From Campylobacteraceae bacterium (GTDB lineage Bacteria > Campylobacterota > Campylobacteria > Campylobacterales > Campylobacteraceae), in contig JAAYLJ010000001.1 in NCBI GenBank assembly GCA_012521935.1, positions 1 through 8,644 on the forward strand: 8,644 nt of DNA, read 5' to 3'. Both the position numbers and the translations under genes were made by a program. Positions within the stretch are counted from its first letter, which is position 1. Every line of letters starts with the position of its first letter. The notes beneath the pieces were generated by a model. The model ran no database searches, was not told the origin of the DNA, and worked only from the letters and a program-made list of their open reading frames with translations. This document shows, piece by piece, positions 4,915-8,644 of the stretch.

Positions 4915-6888
4915 TTAACTTCTTTTTCTAGCTTTTTGGCTATTTATAAAAATCATAATAGACACTATGACAACACCTATCACATCAGTTGTAAACTCTG
5001 GGACTATGAGCATCAGCGCTCCGATAGCTATTATGATTCTCTCAAGAGCATTCATGCTCCCTTTAAAGTATCCTTCCACTGCGGAGCTTAGAGCTACAAC
5101 TCCCACGAAAGAGGTCGTCGCAACTAGCACAACATCTAAAAATGGAGGATAGGTAAACTCTGTCATATTCATGCTAGTTAAAAGCGAGCCATCTATGAAT
5201 AGAAGTGCTGGATTATAGACAAAAATAAAAGGCACTATAAAACCAGCTAAAGATAGCTTTAGTGACTGCCAACCTGTCTTCATAGGATCACCACCTGAAA
5301 TGCCAGCTCCTGCAAAAGATGCAAGTGCAACTGGTGGAGTAATGTTTGCAAAAAGACCAAAGTAAAATACAAAAAGATGCGCGATTATGACTGGAACACC
5401 AAGAGCAGCGATGGCTGGAGCTGCCATGGTAGCTGTGATGATGTATGCTGGGATTGAAGGAAGTCCCATTCCAAGCACCATAGAAGCTAGCATTGTTAGC
5501 AAAAGAGTCACAAACAAAGAGTTTTGCCCAACGCTTGAGATAAGCGAAATCATCACACTTGCAAAGCCCGTTAAGCTAACTGTTCCTATAATGATACCAA
5601 CAACAGCACAAGCAACCATCACTGGCAAAGATTGTTTTGCCCCGTCAACTAGTGCGTCTATTATGTCTTGAAAACTCATTCTTGTAGATTTTTTAAGTGA
5701 ACTTACAACTATGGCGATCCCTATGGTGTAGCTCGCAGCATAGCCAATTGGCACTGAGTTTGCAAGGAAATATATTAGGGCAAATATAGGCAAAAGAAGG
5801 TGTCCTCTCTCTAGCAATACATCTTTAACTTTAGGTAGTTCATCTTTTGGAATGCTTCTTAAATCTTCACGACTTGCACGAAAATGAACTTGAGCTAAAA
5901 CACCAATGAAGTATAAGATAGCAGGTAAAAACGCTGCAAGGGCGATAGTGCTATATTTTACCCCTGTAGTCTCAGCCATGATGAATGCGCTTGCGCCCAT
6001 GATGGGTGGAAGTATCTGCCCACCAACAGAAGCACTTGCTTCAACTGCCCCAGCAAAGTTTTTGCTATATCCAACTCTTTTCATAAGTGGGATAGTAAAA
6101 ACGCCAGTCCCTACCACATTTCCAACAGCTGAGCCATTTATGCTTCCCATAAATCCACTAGAAATTACCGCAACCTTAGCAGGGCCTCCTTTTTTGTGTC
6201 CAGCAAGAGTTAGAGCCAAATCATTAAAGAGTTGTCCCATTCCAGATTTGCTTAAAAAGGCACCAAAAAGAATGAATAAAAATATAAATGAAACCGAAGC
6301 AGAGATTGCTGTTGAGTAGAGCCCTTCCATTTTTAGATACATTTGTCCAAAAATATCACCCAAATCATAAGCTCTAGTAAGAAGTCTATTTGGCATAAAC
6401 TCAAGGTGGCTAATGAATGGATATGCTAAAAATGCAAGAGCTAAAATGGGTAAAATCCAACCAAGCACCCTTCTTGTCGCTTCAATTACAAGCACAACAG
6501 TCATAACCCCAAAGATTATATCAGTACCATTTGCGATACCGCCACGAGATGTCATTATGGCTTCATATTCGAGTATCAAGTAGATAAATGAAACAATAGA
6601 TAATGTAAAAAGAATATAATCATACCAAGCTACCTTGCTTCTATCTTGAGCCTTGTATGTTGGGTAAATTAAAAATATTAAAGCGATCCCAAAACCCAAA
6701 TGCGCAGCTCTTAGAATGAGTTGCGGGATGGGGTAAAAAGTTGTATAGACATGAAATAGTGAGTAAAAAACAGCGAAAATGGCTACTATGATGGCTATTT
6801 TATTGTTTTTAAATTTCCTCACCCTTGACTCACGGTCAAATTTTTCTAAGATTTCGTTACTTTGCACTTCATGTGTGGAGTCTTGCAT
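4915..6888 (-). CDS. TRAP transporter permease, fused small (4TM) and large (12TM) subunits, TAXI type
   Basis: TRAP transporters use the sodium or proton gradient to import organic acids and similar solutes handed over by a periplasmic binding protein. This 657-residue protein joins both membrane subunits in one chain, as is usual for TAXI-type systems. A hydrophilic N-terminus (1-29) is followed by a four-helix DctQ-like part (about 30-155, with RRVLGWILPILALAFLAY at 139-156). The DctM-like part includes GFMGSINGSAVGNVVGTG (245-262), FTIPLMKRVGYSKNFAGAVE (264-283), ASVGGQILPPIMGASAF (286-302) and a matching second half with MVLGMGLPSIPAY and ITPPVALASFAGAGISGG. The ATG at 6888 has AAGGA about eight to nine bases upstream. 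The gene overlaps the end of the DUF1850 gene by 20 bases. It looks intact. The substrate cannot be told from the permease sequence. Confidence 0.93.
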   Translation of the reverse strand: MQDSTHEVQSNEILEKFDRESRVRKFKNNKIAIIVAIFAVFYSLFHVYTTFYPIPQLILRAAHLGFGIALIFLIYPTYKAQDRSKVAWYDYILFTLSIVSFIYLILEYEAIMTSRGGIANGTDIIFGVMTVVLVIEATRRVLGWILPILALAFLAYPFISHLEFMPNRLLTRAYDLGDIFGQMYLKMEGLYSTAISASVSFIFLFILFGAFLSKSGMGQLFNDLALTLAGHKKGGPAKVAVISSGFMGSINGSAVGNVVGTGVFTIPLMKRVGYSKNFAGAVEASASVGGQILPPIMGASAFIMAETTGVKYSTIALAAFLPAILYFIGVLAQVHFRASREDLRSIPKDELPKVKDVLLERGHLLLPIFALIYFLANSVPIGYAASYTIGIAIVVSSLKKSTRMSFQDIIDALVDGAKQSLPVMVACAVVGIIIGTVSLTGFASVMISLISSVGQNSLFVTLLLTMLASMVLGMGLPSIPAYIITATMAAPAIAALGVPVIIAHLFVFYFGLFANITPPVALASFAGAGISGGDPMKTGWQSLKLSLAGFIVPFIFVYNPALLFIDGSLLTSMNMTEFTYPPFLDVVLVATTSFVGVVALSSAVEGYFKGSMNALERIIIAIGALMLIVPEFTTDVIGVVIVSIMIFINSQKARKRS

Positions 6889-7363
6889 GACAATTTTCCT
6901 TTATATATAACTTCCAAAATGGAAGTTTTTTAACTAAAAAATGAAGCTCTGAGTATTCATCAAAATGCTTATATACTTTAAAAGATTTATTGTTTATATT
7001 TAGAGTTGAGTTTACATTTTGTGAGACTATCCAATTTATCTCGTGAAGTTTTATGTCTGTATCGTAAATGACAAAACCCTCCTCTTTTTTTGTGATGTTT
7101 CCATCACTTGGCACACCTGCACCAAATGTTTTAAACTTTGAGCTAATGAGAGTAAAGCCATCTTTTTCAACCCTGTACCCCTCAATCCAATCTTGTTTTT
7201 CAACAGAATGGATCCATGAAAGCTCAAAATTTTTATCTTTAAAATAGCACTCAAAATCATCACTTTTAACTACAACCACTCTTGTTTGGGCAAAAAGGAG
7301 TGCTAAAGCAAGCACTCCAAGTACAATTAAAAAAGAGATTTTATTTACTATTTTGCTCATCAT
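6869..7363 (-). CDS. DUF1850 protein of the TAXI-TRAP operon
   Basis: The protein has 164 residues, with one N-terminal membrane segment or uncleaved signal (about 7-32) and an extracytoplasmic domain. The DUF1850 signature is clear: FELSWIHSVEKQDWIEGYRV (46-65) and FKTFGAGVPSDG (77-88). Proteins of this family are typically encoded next to TAXI-type TRAP transporters. Their function is unknown; a link to the binding protein or permease in the periplasm is likely from conserved position. I chose the ATG at 7363 over the upstream in-frame ATG at 7396 because it starts just before the hydrophobic segment. The longer form would overlap the binding-protein gene by 56 bases, not 23. An AAGAGA lies four bases upstream of the ATG pair at 7363/7360. 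Its end overlaps the permease start by 20 bases. Confidence 0.85.
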   Translation of the reverse strand: MMSKIVNKISFLIVLGVLALALLFAQTRVVVVKSDDFECYFKDKNFELSWIHSVEKQDWIEGYRVEKDGFTLISSKFKTFGAGVPSDGNITKKEEGFVIYDTDIKLHEINWIVSQNVNSTLNINNKSFKVYKHFDEYSELHFLVKKLPFWKLYIKENCHARLHT

Positions 7364-8294
7364 AATATCTCTTAGCGCCTGCATGAATTGGTGCAATCAT
7401 ACCAATTTGCGCTTTTTCTAAAGAGATATCTTTTGTTGCTTGATGAGAGTTTCTAAGTTGTGGCAAGCTATCAAAAAAAGTTTTTGTTAGTTTGTAAACA
7501 TCATCATCACTTAGTTTTGAACTAACTACAAGAGCATTCATGATGGCAGCTGTTGGAACAGCTTCTGCATTTCCGTAAGTATCTTTTGGGATGTCCATAG
7601 ATATAAAATAAGGTGCTCCTTTTGCAATTTGCTCAATCATTTCTGGGCGGATTGTGACTAATTTTAAATCAAAACCTTTCTCTAATTCAAGTAAAGATGC
7701 ATTAGGTAAACCACTTGTTAAAAATGCAGCGTCTATTCTTTTTGCTCTTAGTGCATCAGCTGCCTCAGCGTAGCCTAAGTAGTCCACCTTCATATCGCTA
7801 TATTGAATGCCATGACCGTTTAGAAGGGTTCTTGCATTTACTTCAACACCAGAGTTTTGATCACCAACCGCAACTCTTTTTCCTCTTAAATCATCCAAAG
7901 TCTCAATGCCAGAGCTTTTTGAAGTTATAACTTGCACAACATTTGGGTATAAAGTAGCAATCTGCTTTAATGAGTCATATTTTTTGTTAAACGGAGCTTC
8001 TCCACTCACTGCTCTACTTAACGCATCGCTCATTACAAATGCCATTTCAGCCTTATCTCTATCGATAAGGTTAATATTTTCAACCGAAGCACCCGTTGTT
8101 TGGGTTTTTGAGTTTGCTTTATAGGTTTTAGCATACGCTTCACTTAAGGTTGTAGCTATGATATTGTACGGGCCCGAAGCACCACCTGTTGCTATTGTCA
8201 CAAAACGAGTTTTCAAACTATCTGCTTGCACCGCCCCAGCTAGAAGAGAAAAAAGCGCTAAAACGCTAAGGTATTTCTTAGATCCTTTCAACAT
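7341..8294 (-). CDS. TAXI family TRAP transporter periplasmic solute-binding protein
   Basis: This 317-residue periplasmic receptor captures the solute and delivers it to the fused permease encoded downstream. A signal peptide (1-24, positive KGSKK, then hydrophobic, ending AVQA) precedes the mature part. The TAXI signature is present: FVTIATGGASGPYNIIATTL (31-50), then a repeat-like TTGASVENINLI (66-77) and IETLDDLRGKRVAVGDQNSG (130-149). YLGYAEAADALRAKRIDAAF (172-191) follows in the second lobe. Known members bind glutamate/glutamine or dicarboxylates; the ligand here cannot be read from the sequence. The ATG at 8294 is preferred over the in-frame GTG at 8300 because AGGAG lies five bases before the ATG and would touch the GTG. 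The last 23 bases overlap the DUF1850 gene. It is the first gene of the operon, so it is probably the most highly expressed. Confidence 0.93.
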   Translation of the reverse strand: MLKGSKKYLSVLALFSLLAGAVQADSLKTRFVTIATGGASGPYNIIATTLSEAYAKTYKANSKTQTTGASVENINLIDRDKAEMAFVMSDALSRAVSGEAPFNKKYDSLKQIATLYPNVVQVITSKSSGIETLDDLRGKRVAVGDQNSGVEVNARTLLNGHGIQYSDMKVDYLGYAEAADALRAKRIDAAFLTSGLPNASLLELEKGFDLKLVTIRPEMIEQIAKGAPYFISMDIPKDTYGNAEAVPTAAIMNALVVSSKLSDDDVYKLTKTFFDSLPQLRNSHQATKDISLEKAQIGMIAPIHAGAKRYYDEQNSK

Positions 8295-8320
8295 AAACAC
8301 TCCTTTTAGGTTTAATTATT

Positions 8321-8352
8321 TAGAATAGAGAATATTCTACTAGAAACCTTCT
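8321..8352. promoter_or_regulatory. Cluster of AGAA/TTCT inverted repeats upstream of the TAXI operon (possible operator)
   Basis: Within 32 bases there is a perfect ten-base palindrome AGAATATTCT (8329-8338), nested in TAGAATA-gagaa-TATTCTA (8321-8339). Next to it is AGAA-acc-TTCT (8342-8352). The cluster lies 27-58 bases upstream of the binding-protein ATG, where a promoter or regulator site would be. No clear -10/-35 pair was found. A transcription factor site controlling transporter expression is a reasonable reading. Confidence 0.4.
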
Positions 8353-8432
8353 TAAGTAATTTAAAATATTGGAAACATGATTGAATTTAAGGGCTATCTG
8401 TTACCTTTTTACATGTTTAGTGAATTGTGAAG

Positions 8433-8451
8433 ATATAAAAACTTCTTATAT
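8433..8451. repeat. Short AT-rich inverted repeat
   Basis: ATATAA, seven-base spacer, TTATAT, in the gap between the partial minus-strand gene and the TAXI operon. It is too short and AT-rich to be called a terminator with confidence. The rest of the gap (8353-8507) shows nothing that I can name. Confidence 0.25.
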
Positions 8452-8507
8452 ATCGTAGTTGTGGGATTTCACACAAACTTGAGTGAATTTATTAAAAATA
8501 GTAACTT

Positions 8508-8644
8508 TTATTTTAATATCTCTCCTATCATTTGCGAAAGCTCATCACCATTTAGCTTAGTTTTGTACTTCACATTTACGCCAGACTCTCTAAGTTTTTG
8601 AAAAAACATCTTGGCACTCTCAATCTTTAGCCTCTCCTCTGTAC
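8508..8644 (-). CDS. C-terminal fragment of an unidentified protein (5' end beyond window)
   Basis: The last 44 codons of a minus-strand gene end at a TAA (8510-8508). The translation starts TEERLKIESAKMFFQKLRES and continues with GVNVKYKTKLNGDELSQMIG before ending EILK. It shows a charged helix, a strand and a closing helix. The pattern (K-I-x-x-A-K-x-F-F then V-x-Y-K) reminds me of the extreme C-terminus of type III restriction/DEAD-helicase-like proteins. The piece is too short to claim that. It is co-directional with the TAXI operon but 213 bases upstream of it, so it probably has its own transcript. Confidence 0.6.
   Translation of the reverse strand, partial: TEERLKIESAKMFFQKLRESGVNVKYKTKLNGDELSQMIGEILK

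Noticed and set aside
5906..6319. 137-residue plus-strand reading frame
   Set aside because: It lies antisense to the conserved DctM core of the permease. The composition is that of a reversed membrane protein.
7051..7263. 70-residue minus-strand reading frame inside the DUF1850 gene
   Set aside because: It is in another frame of a gene with a clear family signature and lacks a ribosome site.

Overview
The window looks like chromosomal DNA from a Campylobacterota (epsilonproteobacterial) species. The evidence is low GC content, AT-rich spacers, small tightly packed genes, extended -10 type promoters, and a gene set (MlaA without a lipobox, MreB-like ATPase, Sel1-repeat protein, fused TAXI-TRAP transporter) that fits that phylum. 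The genus cannot be fixed from the sequence alone. No rRNA, tRNA, CRISPR array or intact transposase was seen.

Layout. (1) Positions 1-631, minus strand: the first 210 codons of an MlaA/VacJ outer-membrane lipid-asymmetry protein, running off the left edge. A good sigma70-type promoter lies at 673-700. (2) Positions 773-2353, plus strand: a divergent MreB-family actin homologue, followed two codons later by a secreted protein with three Sel1-like repeats, probably translationally coupled to it. (3) Positions 2354-4914: an AT-rich accessory pocket of about 2.5 kb. It holds a 370-residue TIR-domain protein with an unusual C-terminal half (TIR, then a calycin-like beta-barrel, then a further alpha/beta module), a toxin-antitoxin pair with a MazF/PemK-type toxin, and decayed coding scraps on both sides of the TIR gene and after the toxin. 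(4) Positions 4915-8294, minus strand: a compact three-gene TAXI-type TRAP transporter operon (periplasmic binding protein, DUF1850 protein, fused small/large membrane permease) with overlapping genes and a cluster of AGAA/TTCT inverted repeats upstream. (5) Positions 8508-8644, minus strand: the last 44 codons of another gene.

How it fits together. The flanks are housekeeping functions: envelope lipid transport, cell shape and solute uptake. The middle looks like a site where defence and stability cassettes are inserted and lost. The TIR protein carries the residues expected of an NAD-consuming TIR enzyme. Its extra C-terminal modules resemble domains I remember from extracytoplasmic bacterial proteins, so the fusion is the best candidate here for an undescribed immune or effector protein. 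The neighbouring toxin-antitoxin pair and gene remnants support reading the pocket as a small, partly eroded defence island.
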